Assembly (NCBI GenBank): GCA_937921485.1
Contig: CAKZSV010000008.1
Span: 30,276-94,275, forward strand
Origin: an uncultured bacterium
Lineage (GTDB): Bacteria; Spirochaetota; UBA4802; JAGODF01
Direction of reading: 5' to 3'
Length of the DNA: 64,000 bases
The position numbers and the translations under genes were made by a program. Under the pieces are notes generated by a model that worked only from the letters and a program-made list of their open reading frames with translations, was not told the DNA's origin and searched no databases. The first letter of the stretch is position 1, and every line of letters starts with the position of its first letter. This document shows, piece after piece, positions 55,029-63,792 of this stretch.

Positions 55029-55265
55029 TTATTTAATGAGCTTTTTGACATCATCGATAGATGGGACTTTGCCCGCAAGCTTCACCACGCCGTCCACCAC
55101 CAGCGCAGGGGTAATCATCACACCGTGGTTCATGATGTCCTTCACATCTTTCACCTTGGTGATTTCGGCATCGATGCCGAGTTCCTGTACAGCCTGGCGG
55201 GTAATCTCTTCAAGCTTGATACACTTCGGGCATCCCGGACCGAGTATTTCAATTTTCATTGTCAT
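55029..55265 (-). CDS. Mini-thioredoxin with CPKC site (redox-active disulfide protein)
   Basis: 78 residues: MKIEILGPGCPKCIKLEEI with the CxxC redox site, and GVMITPALVVDGVVK with the cis-proline. This is the small thioredoxin/glutaredoxin type often linked to the UPF0718 permease and ArsR genes, as found here further upstream. It may reduce a metalloid or the permease cysteines. A GGAGG precedes the start. Confidence 0.87.
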   Translation of the reverse strand: MTMKIEILGPGCPKCIKLEEITRQAVQELGIDAEITKVKDVKDIMNHGVMITPALVVDGVVKLAGKVPSIDDVKKLIK

Positions 55266-55380
55266 GCCTCCATAATGATAAAATTAGTACGTTCATACAT
55301 GTCTCTCGAATTTTGAAAAATCCACTAAGCTTTTTTCACATAATTTTCCATTGAATATTTTTACGTCAATACCTATTTTA

Positions 55381-58300
55381 CTATAAGAAAACTTCTTGAC
55401 CCGGTATCGCGGCGCGGCGCGCCTGTTTTCTTTCCCTGCGCTCCTCCAACAGCACATACGCCGCGGGCATGAAGTAGAACGTGAGAAAGAGCGAGAAGAT
55501 GAGCCCGCCTATTACCGCCACCGCCATTGGCTGGAGAAGCTCCGTGCCTTCACCCCAGTTCATGGCGAGCGGCAGAAGTCCAAACACCCCTACCGCCACG
55601 GTCATCAAAATTGGCCGCAGTCGAAGTGTTGCGGCAGTCGCGGCGGCATCTTCCAGTGAAAGTCCGCTCGCCTGCTTTTCGCGTATAAAGGTGATGAGCA
55701 CCACCCCGTGGATGAGCTCCATGCCTGCAAGGATTACCACCCCGATAAGTACCGTCACGCCGATGGGTGTGCCGGTGATGAACATAATCGCGGTGATGCC
55801 GGCCAGCGAGAGCGGTATGCGTATGAGGAGAAGCAGGGGCACGCTCAACGATTCAAACTGGATTGCCAGAATCACATAGGCGAAAAACAGCGCAAGCGAT
55901 ATGATGAGCGCCAGGGCTTTGAAGTTTTCAGCCATCATGCGCGCCTGGCCGCCCAGTGACATGCTCCAGCCGGCGGGAAGTGCAAGATCCGCAAGCTTTT
56001 TTTGAACCTGTGCATTTACCTCGCCGACATTTCCTCCCGGCACGGATCCGGTGACCTTGATGACGCGCGTCTGGTCCATGCGGTCAATCTGCACCGGCCC
56101 CTGTGCGCGGCTGACCTCTCCCACGCTCCCGATGTACAGGGGCGCGCCGCCCACGGTCATGAGGGGGATGTTGGCGATGTCGAGCTTCCCGCGAAACTTA
56201 TCTTCGCCCAGAACCACGCGGATGGGGTAGTAATACCCTCCTTCGCGGTAGTTCGATGCGACGGTGCCGTCGATGAGCATCCGTGCGGTATTTGCCACCT
56301 GGGATACGGTGAGGCCGAGGTCGGCCAGGCGGTTCCGATTGAGGGAGATGCCGAACTCCGGTTTGGTGACATCCAGAGAGACATCAAGGTTGGTCAAGCC
56401 CTTGATACCTTTGAGCTTTTCCATCGCAGCGTGTGCGGTGAGTGCCATATCTCTTATCGAGGCGCTTTTCGGTGCCCGAAACTCCACTTCGACATCGTAC
56501 TCTCCAATCTGCCGAACGCCCTTCATTTTTGTATGCATCACCTTGACTTTGGCGCCCGGATACTTTGCGGATTTTTGCAACTGCTCGCCGAATTTTGCCA
56601 CGTACTCATCGGTGGTGAGGCGGCGCTTGCCGGCGGATACAAGCTGAATGTTGACCTCGCCTTCGTTGGCAATTTCATAGGTCACCAGCCCCCAGACCTT
56701 GCCGCCGGCGATGGCTGAAAAGCTCTCCACATCGGGGAGCTTTTTAACTTCACGCTCGATGTTCTGTATCACCTGATATGTCTCGCCCATGGCGGTGCCG
56801 ATGGGCATCTTCACCTTCACCATGATCATGCCGTCGTCGGCCCTTGGCAGGAACTCTGTGCCAATAAACGGAAGTACCGCAATGCCCGCAACAAAAAGAA
56901 TGAGAGTGACCGCGATAATCCTTCCTTTGTGCGTCAGCGCCTTTGTGATGCTGCGGTTATATCCTGTTGCGAGGCCATGCATAACGCGTTCGCGGAAATT
57001 ATGCGTTTCCGCATGTTCGATGATGCCACCGGAGAGTTTCGCGGCGAGCATGGGCGTGACCGTGAGGGCCACCAGGCGTGAGAAGCCGATGGCGATCGCC
57101 ACGATGATGATGAGCTCCTTGAAGAGCAGGGACACCAGTCCCGCCACCATGAGGAAGGGGAGGAAGAGCGCCATGAAGGTCAGCGTGGCATAGGTGAGGG
57201 CAGGTCCCACCTCATTGGCGCCGCGCTCAACCGCATCGCTTGCCTTCTCTTCCTGCAGGCGCGTGATATTTTCCAGCACCACCACCGAGTGATCGAGGAT
57301 GATGGTGATGGCAATAACCAGACCTCCCAGGGAGAGGATGTTCAGCGAATATCCCAGCACGTTCATAAGAAAAAAGGTGAGTAGGAGCGAAAGCGGCATG
57401 GCAAGAAAGATATTGAGAATTCTCCGCCAGCCGGAAAGAAAAAACCAGGTTGCAAGCATCACCAGGAATGCCGCGATGAGCGCCGCATCGCGCACGCCGT
57501 TGTTGGCGGCGCGGATGTATTGCGCCTGATTGTAGATGATGCCGAGCTTCACGCCGGGCGGGAGGACCGATTCAAGCTCCTTGATTTTTCGTTTCAAGCC
57601 CTCTTCAACCTTAATAGTGTTCGCTCCGGCCTGCTTGAAAATTGAAAGCTTTACTCCTTCAACGCCGTTGAGGCGGGTGATGATTCTCTGAACGTCGTGG
57701 GAGTCCTCCACGCCGGCAATATCGCGGAGATACACATTGCGACCGAGCTTGTCCGAGGCGACGATGATGTCGCCTATCTGCCGGATGCTGTCGAATTTGC
57801 CGAGGGTGCGGACCACATATTCCTTCCGCTCCCCCGTGATGCGCCCCGCGGAAAGCTCAATATTGGCGTCGCGTATCGATTGCATCAGCTTTTCCGCCGT
57901 AAGTCCTATGGCCTGCATCCGGTGGGGATTCACCACCACGCGAATTTCGCGCGCCATTCCTCCGGATATCTCGGTGCCTGCCGTACCCTCCACGGTGGAA
58001 AAGCGCTTTTGAAGATCATTCTCCACCCAGGTTCGAAGCTTCACAAGGTCGTGCCGGTCGGAGACCACCATAATGTCCATCACCGGAAGCTGTGAGGGGT
58101 CTGCCTTGATGATGATGGGCTCTTCAGCATCGCGAGGGAGTTTTTTCCGAATGAGTCCCATCTTCGCGGTCACGTCCTGGTAGGCTACGTCGCGGTTGGC
58201 GGCATAATCGAAGTTCACCTGAAGTGAATACAGCCCTTCAGTGCACGAAGATTCCAGATAGTCCAGATCGTCCACGGTGGCCATCTTCGGTTCGATAACC

Positions 58301-58494
58301 TCGGCAACATTCTCTTCGATGTCTTCAGGAGTGGCGCCGCGCCAGTTGACGTACACCTTGATGAGCGGATAGGTGATATCGGGCAGGAGGTTTACCGGAA
58401 GCAATGAAAAGCCGAAAATTCCTACCACCGCCGCGGCGGCCATGAGGACGCCGATCGCCACAGGGCGCGTTATTGAAATGCGGGTAATATTCAT
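55381..58494 (-). CDS. RND-family efflux pump (AcrB/HAE-like)
   Basis: 1037 residues, full length, with twelve helices and two large periplasmic loops. N-terminus MNITRISITRPVAIGVLMAA; FLPFLMVAGLVSLLFKEL in the middle; LRLRPILMTVAVGVFGLLPLA at the end. In helix 4 the proton-relay pair of HAE pumps (VDDAIVVVEN) is replaced by ILDHSVVVLEN: one Asp and one His. Substrate is unknown; metals or small amphiphiles are possible. It overlaps the adaptor gene upstream by 4 bases and forms a tripartite set with it and the TolC gene. It is intact, in contrast to the pump at 6108. Confidence 0.9.
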   Translation of the reverse strand: MNITRISITRPVAIGVLMAAAAVVGIFGFSLLPVNLLPDITYPLIKVYVNWRGATPEDIEENVAEVIEPKMATVDDLDYLESSCTEGLYSLQVNFDYAANRDVAYQDVTAKMGLIRKKLPRDAEEPIIIKADPSQLPVMDIMVVSDRHDLVKLRTWVENDLQKRFSTVEGTAGTEISGGMAREIRVVVNPHRMQAIGLTAEKLMQSIRDANIELSAGRITGERKEYVVRTLGKFDSIRQIGDIIVASDKLGRNVYLRDIAGVEDSHDVQRIITRLNGVEGVKLSIFKQAGANTIKVEEGLKRKIKELESVLPPGVKLGIIYNQAQYIRAANNGVRDAALIAAFLVMLATWFFLSGWRRILNIFLAMPLSLLLTFFLMNVLGYSLNILSLGGLVIAITIILDHSVVVLENITRLQEEKASDAVERGANEVGPALTYATLTFMALFLPFLMVAGLVSLLFKELIIIVAIAIGFSRLVALTVTPMLAAKLSGGIIEHAETHNFRERVMHGLATGYNRSITKALTHKGRIIAVTLILFVAGIAVLPFIGTEFLPRADDGMIMVKVKMPIGTAMGETYQVIQNIEREVKKLPDVESFSAIAGGKVWGLVTYEIANEGEVNIQLVSAGKRRLTTDEYVAKFGEQLQKSAKYPGAKVKVMHTKMKGVRQIGEYDVEVEFRAPKSASIRDMALTAHAAMEKLKGIKGLTNLDVSLDVTKPEFGISLNRNRLADLGLTVSQVANTARMLIDGTVASNYREGGYYYPIRVVLGEDKFRGKLDIANIPLMTVGGAPLYIGSVGEVSRAQGPVQIDRMDQTRVIKVTGSVPGGNVGEVNAQVQKKLADLALPAGWSMSLGGQARMMAENFKALALIISLALFFAYVILAIQFESLSVPLLLLIRIPLSLAGITAIMFITGTPIGVTVLIGVVILAGMELIHGVVLITFIREKQASGLSLEDAAATAATLRLRPILMTVAVGVFGLLPLAMNWGEGTELLQPMAVAVIGGLIFSLFLTFYFMPAAYVLLEERRERKQARRAAIPGQEVFL

Positions 58495-59534
58495 GGCATG
58501 CGCTCCCCGGCCGGTTTATTGTCCTTCTTTTCTTCTTTTACGGAAGGGGAAGCGATTTTCACCTTCACGCCGTGTTTGAGGTTTTCCTGTCCCATGACAA
58601 CTATCTCGTCGCCGGGATTGAGTCCTGAAACAATCTCTGCGCGGGTATTGTCTTCAATCCCCGTGACGACGGGGACAACAACCGCTTTTCCTTCCTTAAC
58701 TGTGAAGACTTTCTTGTTGCCCTCGAGGTCCGTCAGAATTGCTTCCAGAGGAACGATGACGACGCCGTTTCGTGCGGCGGTAATGAACTCGACCGCGCAG
58801 GTCATGCCGGGACGTATGCCGCTGCGTTGCGGTATTGCTATCTCAACACCGGCGGTGCGCGTCTGGAAATTCACTCCAGGCGTTACCATGGAGATTGTCC
58901 CAGGAAAACTTTTCTCGGTATCAGCGTAGAGCGTAATGCTCACCTTCTGGCCGGGGCGCAATTTCGATACCACGTCTTCGGATACCGAAGTCTTGACGAT
59001 GAGCCTTCCGAGATCGGCGATTTCAATCAGGGGTTGTTTCACCGCCACGGTACTGCCGTTTTCAATGGATTTTGATATCACCGTGCCGCTTACGGGTGCC
59101 ACAATGGGGATGCGCTTGAAGAGGTTTTTTGCCAGATTGTATTCGCGTTCCGCTTCAAGCAGTTTTAATTTCGATTCTTCGTCGGATTTATCGCCCGTGC
59201 TTTGTTTTACCCGTTCGTATTCCAGCCTCGCCTGGCCCAGCATGTTCTGGCTGTCCGGCGGCATGATGTAGCAAAGCACCTGACCTTCGCCGACGCGGTT
59301 GCCTTCGACCACCGATAGCGACTGAACAGTCCCCTCGGCAGTTGCCTGCGCCCATGCATGAACTTTCGAGTCGATGGTGCCCATCACCGTCATGGTTGTC
59401 GCAATGTAGCCGGTTGACGCGGGCGCGGTTTTGACCGGAAACATCTTTTCCTGCTTCTCTTCCTTCTTTTTGCAGCCGCTCTGAAATGCGAAGAGCAGTA
59501 CGATGACGGCGGTGAGTGCTGTTTTGAACTTCAT
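58491..59534 (-). CDS. HlyD-type periplasmic adaptor lipoprotein of RND system
   Basis: 347 residues from the ATG at 59534. The signal ends in FQSGC, so the protein is probably anchored by a lipid at Cys20. It has the split lipoyl and hairpin regions (AQATAEGTVQSLSVVEGNRV; PIVAPVSGTVISKSIENGS) and a beta-barrel, ending with VVMGQENLKHGVKV. It connects the RND pump to the TolC channel and overlaps both neighbours by 4 bases. The longer upstream frame lies in the channel gene. Confidence 0.9.
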   Translation of the reverse strand: MKFKTALTAVIVLLFAFQSGCKKKEEKQEKMFPVKTAPASTGYIATTMTVMGTIDSKVHAWAQATAEGTVQSLSVVEGNRVGEGQVLCYIMPPDSQNMLGQARLEYERVKQSTGDKSDEESKLKLLEAEREYNLAKNLFKRIPIVAPVSGTVISKSIENGSTVAVKQPLIEIADLGRLIVKTSVSEDVVSKLRPGQKVSITLYADTEKSFPGTISMVTPGVNFQTRTAGVEIAIPQRSGIRPGMTCAVEFITAARNGVVIVPLEAILTDLEGNKKVFTVKEGKAVVVPVVTGIEDNTRAEIVSGLNPGDEIVVMGQENLKHGVKVKIASPSVKEEKKDNKPAGERMP

Positions 59535-60853
59535 TGTTTGCCTCCGGGCTGACGGACTACTGCATGCGGACATATCTGCTCTATTTCCGCCATTGTGATA
59601 TGCGTATCAATGAGGAGCTTTTTATGGCCGAGGCGCGCATTGTACCAGACCGTCTGCGCGTCGATAAGTTCCAGCGCCGAAAGCTTTCCCGATTTATATT
59701 TGAGCAGGGAGGTTTTGTACGATTCTTCAGCCAGCGCGAGGACCTTTGCGGTAGTTGCAAGGCGGTTGAGCGAATCGATGATGGTAGCCTCGGACGATTC
59801 AAAACGGACGGCAAGCTCCTTGCGGACATCATCCAGCTTTGCCTGGTACTGAGCGGTGCGCGCTTTTACTTCGCTTACGGCTGCCGCATCGGAGCCGCCG
59901 TGGAAAATAGGGATTGTCATGATAACGCCCACATACCAGTTGGGATTACCGGGAAAGAATGTCTTGTCCTCAACGTTGTAATTTCCGCGCAGGGAAAGAT
60001 AAGGATAGTGGGCGCCCTCTGCGGTCATCTCATCATAGCGGGATTTTTCAAGCTGGAACTGTGCGGTGAGAATCTCCGGATTTTTTGAGAAACCTTCGGC
60101 AAGGCATGCGCGGCTGATAGTGAAATTGCTTTCAATGATTTCCACATCCGTGGAAGTTTCCACCGGCGTTTCCAGCCCAAGGATGCGTCCCAGGGCGAGT
60201 GAGCGGATGCGCAGGGCATTTTCTGCGTTTTTCAATGCGTCTTTTGCTGAAGCAGCCTGAGTTTCAACCTTCAGCATGTCAACCACGCTGAATTTGCCGC
60301 CTGCATAAAGAAGCTTTGCGATGGATACCTGTTCCTCTAAATTTTTCGACAATTCCTTCTGAATATCAAGAGTAATGGCGCTTCTCACGCGCTCGTAATA
60401 CGCGCGCTTCACCGCGATTGAAACAGTGCGGCGGGCCAATTCCAGACGCTGTTTTTCGGCGTCAAGGTTCATTTTCGCGGCTTTAATTTTGCCCCAGTTC
60501 TTTCCTCCCTGAAAAAGAGGAAGCTTCATTACCAGCTCCGCGTAATAATCGTCGAGCGATTCGCCGAAGCGCTGTTTCTTCGACGGGAGCTGTTCCCTGT
60601 AGCGGTCATAACTCAGGTTAGCATCAATCTGCGGGAGGAGAAGCCCGAGTTTTCCTTTGTACGAAGCCTCCGCCTCGGCAACTTTGGCACGGGCAATCTT
60701 GATATCGGCATTATTCTTCTCTGCAAGAGCAAGGCACTGGGAAAGGGTGAGAGCGCCCGCATCCGTGCCGGCATCCTGCGCAGATAAAGGTGAAGCGAGC
60801 GCCAGAAGTGCTATGAAACACCCCGCGATTGTAATATGTAGGCGCGCAATCAT
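59531..60853 (-). CDS. TolC-family outer-membrane channel of RND system
   Basis: 440 residues with a signal peptide ending near PLSAQ, then the repeats typical for TolC (LTLSQCLALAEKNNADIKIARAKV; YLSLRGNYNVEDKTFFPGNPNW; VGVIMTIPIFHGG). It is the exit channel for the RND pump and adaptor encoded downstream. The start is an ATG at 60853, 18 bases after the preceding gene. The three-gene unit is complete and intact. Confidence 0.9.
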   Translation of the reverse strand: MIARLHITIAGCFIALLALASPLSAQDAGTDAGALTLSQCLALAEKNNADIKIARAKVAEAEASYKGKLGLLLPQIDANLSYDRYREQLPSKKQRFGESLDDYYAELVMKLPLFQGGKNWGKIKAAKMNLDAEKQRLELARRTVSIAVKRAYYERVRSAITLDIQKELSKNLEEQVSIAKLLYAGGKFSVVDMLKVETQAASAKDALKNAENALRIRSLALGRILGLETPVETSTDVEIIESNFTISRACLAEGFSKNPEILTAQFQLEKSRYDEMTAEGAHYPYLSLRGNYNVEDKTFFPGNPNWYVGVIMTIPIFHGGSDAAAVSEVKARTAQYQAKLDDVRKELAVRFESSEATIIDSLNRLATTAKVLALAEESYKTSLLKYKSGKLSALELIDAQTVWYNARLGHKKLLIDTHITMAEIEQICPHAVVRQPGGKQ

Positions 60854-60871
60854 GATGTTGTCCCGTTACAA

Positions 60872-61312
60872 CTACTTCTTTCTTATGCCCATGGGCCATT
60901 TCGGTATTCCCTTCTCGTCCCGGAGTTCTACTGTTACATTGTCTTTTCTGATGGAACGGGCAATGATGAGCTTCTCTCCGCTGTCGTTGAGATACTTCGA
61001 CCCGGTGATTTCCACGCTGTCGCCCTTTGTTACCGATATCTTTCCTTCGAGATAGCGCCCGGGAGCAAGAGCAATCCCTATCGTGTCATTGCCGGATTTA
61101 AGGCTGAGATGGACGAAGCCGGTGCAGGTTTCGCTGAGTTTGAATGTTTCGACGGTCGCTACCGTACCGCGTACGGTTTCCACGGTTGCCGGGTTGTATT
61201 TCCTCCCCTTCTGGTTATAGTAGCGGAAGTTTTCGCCCTCAACTTTGAACTCTGCTCCAAAAAGCGATGCGGCCAGAGCAATAAAAAGCACACTTATCAT
61301 GAAACGTTTCAT
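60872..61312 (-). CDS. Small periplasmic protein, OB-fold-like
   Basis: 146 residues with a signal peptide ending near LFGAEF. The rest is beta-rich (TVETVRGTVATVETFKLSETC; VHLSLKSGNDTIGIALAP; KGDSVEITGSKY), with a pattern like small OB-fold domains that bind nucleic acids or ligands or act in periplasmic stress. It precedes the TolC-HlyD-RND genes closely and may act with them. The family is not recognised with confidence. Confidence 0.6.
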   Translation of the reverse strand: MKRFMISVLFIALAASLFGAEFKVEGENFRYYNQKGRKYNPATVETVRGTVATVETFKLSETCTGFVHLSLKSGNDTIGIALAPGRYLEGKISVTKGDSVEITGSKYLNDSGEKLIIARSIRKDNVTVELRDEKGIPKWPMGIRKK

Positions 61313-61333
61313 TGTAATTTCTCCAGATATTGG

Positions 61334-61447
61334 TTATGTTGGTAAAAAAATCTCTTCATTATCAAATGTTACATTTTTAAAAGCCTTTTGTTTTGCCTCC
61401 TTCACCGCATTCGCTATAACGGAATGGCGGATTTCTCTCTGGCTCAT
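61334..61447 (-). CDS. Small 37-residue protein coupled to the universal stress protein gene
   Basis: The ATG at 61447-61445 overlaps the UspA stop (ATGA) and is preceded by AGGA. It gives MSQREIRHSVIANAVKEAKQ and continues to a TAA at 61334 (37 residues), mostly helical and charged. It is too short for ordinary gene calls. The overlap and ribosome site suggest it is translated; otherwise 130 bases would be empty. No family is recognised. Confidence 0.45.
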   Translation of the reverse strand: MSQREIRHSVIANAVKEAKQKAFKNVTFDNEEIFLPT

Positions 61448-61911
61448 ATATCCTGTTCGTCCTTGACAATGTACACCGAGCAGGGTGCCTTGCGGGCGAT
61501 TTTTTCCGTCGTCGAACCGAGTCGTTGCGACGCAAACTTGCTCTGTCCACGGCTTCCGATGACGACCAGATCGATGCTCTGTTCCCGGATGTAATCGAGT
61601 ATTTGCTCCATGGGATGCCCCTCGCGAATGAGTGTGTCGCCACGGAGATTTTCGGGTATTTTCGAAAGAAGGTCTTTCAGCTTCGATGTGCATTCGGAAA
61701 GCACTGTTTGATGGAATTTGTCGATGATGGGAATAAAATCCCGGTCCATCACCGTACACACATGGCCCTGCTTGATGCGGAACACATCTTCCTCCACGTG
61801 CAAAAGATAAATCTTTGCGGCGGTTGCAGTGGCCAGGGTAATGGCGGCCTTGATAATCCTGTCAACCGATGGTGAAAAATCCACTGGAACGAGAATCTTT
61901 CGTATGGTCAT
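61444..61911 (-). CDS. Universal stress protein (UspA family)
   Basis: 155 residues: MTIRKILVPVDFSPSVDRII at the start, and the ATP-binding signature VIGSRGQSKFASQRLGSTTEKIARKAPCSVYIVK at the end, with the G-2x-G-9x-G(S/T) spacing intact in part. A cytosolic stress protein of the nucleotide-binding group. It lies 10 bases downstream of the permease gene and probably shares its ArsR-controlled transcript. Confidence 0.9.
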   Translation of the reverse strand: MTIRKILVPVDFSPSVDRIIKAAITLATATAAKIYLLHVEEDVFRIKQGHVCTVMDRDFIPIIDKFHQTVLSECTSKLKDLLSKIPENLRGDTLIREGHPMEQILDYIREQSIDLVVIGSRGQSKFASQRLGSTTEKIARKAPCSVYIVKDEQDI

Positions 61912-61921
61912 AACGCCCTCC

Positions 61922-63259
61922 TTAAAAAAATGCCCCGAATATCATCCCTGAGATGGTAGCCATGACCACCACAAGGGAACAGTATATGATAGTTTTTTTC
62001 GTGCCTATGAAGCTTCGGATGACGAGCATATTCGGAAGCGAGAGCGCCGGACCCGCCAGAAGCAGCGCCAGCGCAGGCCCCTTGCCCATGCCGCTGCCGA
62101 TGAGCCCCTGTACAATGGGCACTTCGGTGAGCGTGGCAAAGTACATGAAGGCTCCCACGATAGCGGAAAAGAAATTTGCCCGGAGGGAATTGCCGCCAAC
62201 AAGCGTTGCTACCCATTCATTCGGAATGAGCCCTTCGTGCCCCGGGCGGCCCAAGAACACCCCGGCTAAGAGAACGCCGAAGAGAAGAAGCGGCAGTATC
62301 TGCTTGGCAAAGTCCCAGGTGGAGTAGAACCAGTCGCCACCTTCGCCCTCATCGGTGCTGGTGATGACTGAAAGGCCAAGGGCGCCGGCAGCAAAAATCG
62401 CCACGGGATATTGCTCGGGAAGACGTTCCGAAAGCCCGGGTATGATAAAGGGGACCAGTGCCAGTACTGCAGGCGGAAGGGATGCCAGAAGCACTTTCCA
62501 CCATTTGAAATCAAACCAGAGGACGAGCGTAGAGGCAAAAATGACGGAGGCAGCGGCGGTGATATACCACTTATATGCGAACATAAAAAACCAGAATCCG
62601 CTGGTTTCTTCCGGCCTTCCCCAGTTGGCGAAGACGAGAATGGCGACCATTGAAGCAAAATATATCACATCTTTCCAGAGAGGGCGTTTAGTCTCCACGG
62701 GAGGCAGTTGCAGGGCGGCGTTTACCTTTTCAAGCTCTTCCTTACGGTAAATAAAATGCATGATGGCACCGATGACTACGCTAAAAGCAACAGCTCCCAC
62801 AGCCCGAGCGATGCCAAGTTCAAGCCCAAGCACCCGCGCGGTGAGGATGATGGCGAGCACATTGATGGCCGGTCCCGAATAGAGAAAGGCGATTGCAGGA
62901 CCGAGTCCCGCGCCCATGCGGTAGATACCCGAAAAAAGCGGAAGCACGGTGCAGGAACAGACTGCAAGGATTGACCCGGATACCGAACCGACGCCGTAGG
63001 CAAGAATCTTATTTGCAGTCGGGCCCAGATATTTCATCACCGATTCCTGCTTCACGAAGACGCCGATGGCTCCCGCGATGAAGAAGGCGGGTACCAAACA
63101 GAGAATAACGTGCTCCCGTGCGTACCATTTCACAAGCTGAAAGGCCTCGAGGACGGCATTATCAAAGCGGGAGGTTCCCACGGGCAGATAAAACGCGGCA
63201 AGAAAAAGCGCGACTATCCAGAACAGCGGTTTCCATTCAGACTTCCATTCAAATTTCAT
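61922..63259 (-). CDS. UPF0718/ArsP-type permease
   Basis: 445 residues with about ten to eleven helices. The family core GSILAVCSCTVLPLFSGIYR and AGLGPAIAFLYSGPAINVLAI, with adjacent cysteines (CSC), is plain, and it repeats in the second half (PIVQGLIGSGMGKGPALALLLAGPALS). Members such as ArsP export organoarsenicals; others sit beside thioredoxin-like genes and may move other metalloids. Here the gene is controlled by the ArsR gene just upstream and the cluster contains a CPKC mini-thioredoxin. Substrate inferred only. Confidence 0.88.
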   Translation of the reverse strand: MKFEWKSEWKPLFWIVALFLAAFYLPVGTSRFDNAVLEAFQLVKWYAREHVILCLVPAFFIAGAIGVFVKQESVMKYLGPTANKILAYGVGSVSGSILAVCSCTVLPLFSGIYRMGAGLGPAIAFLYSGPAINVLAIILTARVLGLELGIARAVGAVAFSVVIGAIMHFIYRKEELEKVNAALQLPPVETKRPLWKDVIYFASMVAILVFANWGRPEETSGFWFFMFAYKWYITAAASVIFASTLVLWFDFKWWKVLLASLPPAVLALVPFIIPGLSERLPEQYPVAIFAAGALGLSVITSTDEGEGGDWFYSTWDFAKQILPLLLFGVLLAGVFLGRPGHEGLIPNEWVATLVGGNSLRANFFSAIVGAFMYFATLTEVPIVQGLIGSGMGKGPALALLLAGPALSLPNMLVIRSFIGTKKTIIYCSLVVVMATISGMIFGAFF

Positions 63260-63320
63260 TACAAGAGCTCCAATATATCAGAATCAGACAGGCAACTGTG
63301 AAACATTAGCCTGCGTTGTG

Positions 63321-63653
63321 TCATTTTTTACAACAGCGGAGAATTTCCATCTGGCTTTGCGCGTTTGCTGTAAGGACGTCCTCCACACAGCCGATGAAAT
63401 TCAGTATGCATTGCGTTCGAAGCCGATAGCAGATGTTGGTGCCGCGCTTTTCATCAAACACCAGGCCGGCATTTTTCAGAATGCTTAAATGCTTCGAGAC
63501 TGTTGAAATATCTGCGCCTACCATCTCAGCAAGCTCGTTTACACACCGCTCCCTCCGATTGAGTTCCTCAATGATGAAGAGGCGGCTGGGATGCGCAATG
63601 GCTTTGATGATTTTGACACGCGCTTCGTACTGTGCCTTTTGCGATTGATTCAT
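63321..63653 (-). CDS. ArsR-family repressor
   Basis: 110 residues with the ArsR winged helix (KIIKAIAHPSRLFIIEELNRRERCVNELAEMV; DISTVSKHLSILKNAGLV; RGTNICYRL). Cysteines lie at the ERCVNEL site, in NICYRL, IGCVED and the terminal RCCKK; these could bind a metalloid, but the classical CxC in helix 3 is absent. It is the first gene of the permease operon. Its promoter overlaps a perfect dyad just upstream, so self-repression is likely. Confidence 0.88.
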   Translation of the reverse strand: MNQSQKAQYEARVKIIKAIAHPSRLFIIEELNRRERCVNELAEMVGADISTVSKHLSILKNAGLVFDEKRGTNICYRLRTQCILNFIGCVEDVLTANAQSQMEILRCCKK

Positions 63654-63665
63654 TATTAATTTTCC

Positions 63666-63702
63666 TATTTGGCAATATAGCCAAATAAAGGCTTTTTGTC
63701 AA
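63666..63702 (-). promoter_or_regulatory. ArsR promoter with overlapping perfect operator dyad
   Basis: On the minus strand TTGACA (63702-63697) and TATATT (63679-63674) have exactly 17 bases between them. The -10 box is the loop of a perfect dyad, TATTTGGC (63666-63673) and GCCAAATA (63680-63687), 12 bases before the ArsR start. Binding of the repressor would block RNA polymerase directly. Confidence 0.75.
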
Positions 63703-63723
63703 AATATTTTTTCAAAAAAATTT

Positions 63724-63747
63724 TACGATTCCGCCATTGGAATCGTA
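63724..63747. terminator. Perfect 9-bp hairpin between divergent genes
   Basis: TACGATTCC (63724-63732) and GGAATCGTA (63739-63747) with a 6-base loop. On the minus strand it is followed by AAAATTTTTTT, which resembles a terminator for leftward transcription. Since no minus-strand gene lies to its right in the window, it may instead be an operator for the plus-strand gene at 63793 or insulate the ArsR promoter. Confidence 0.45.
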
Positions 63748-63792
63748 TTAATAGGTAGAAACACGAATTTGTATGAAAAGGAGACCATTGCC

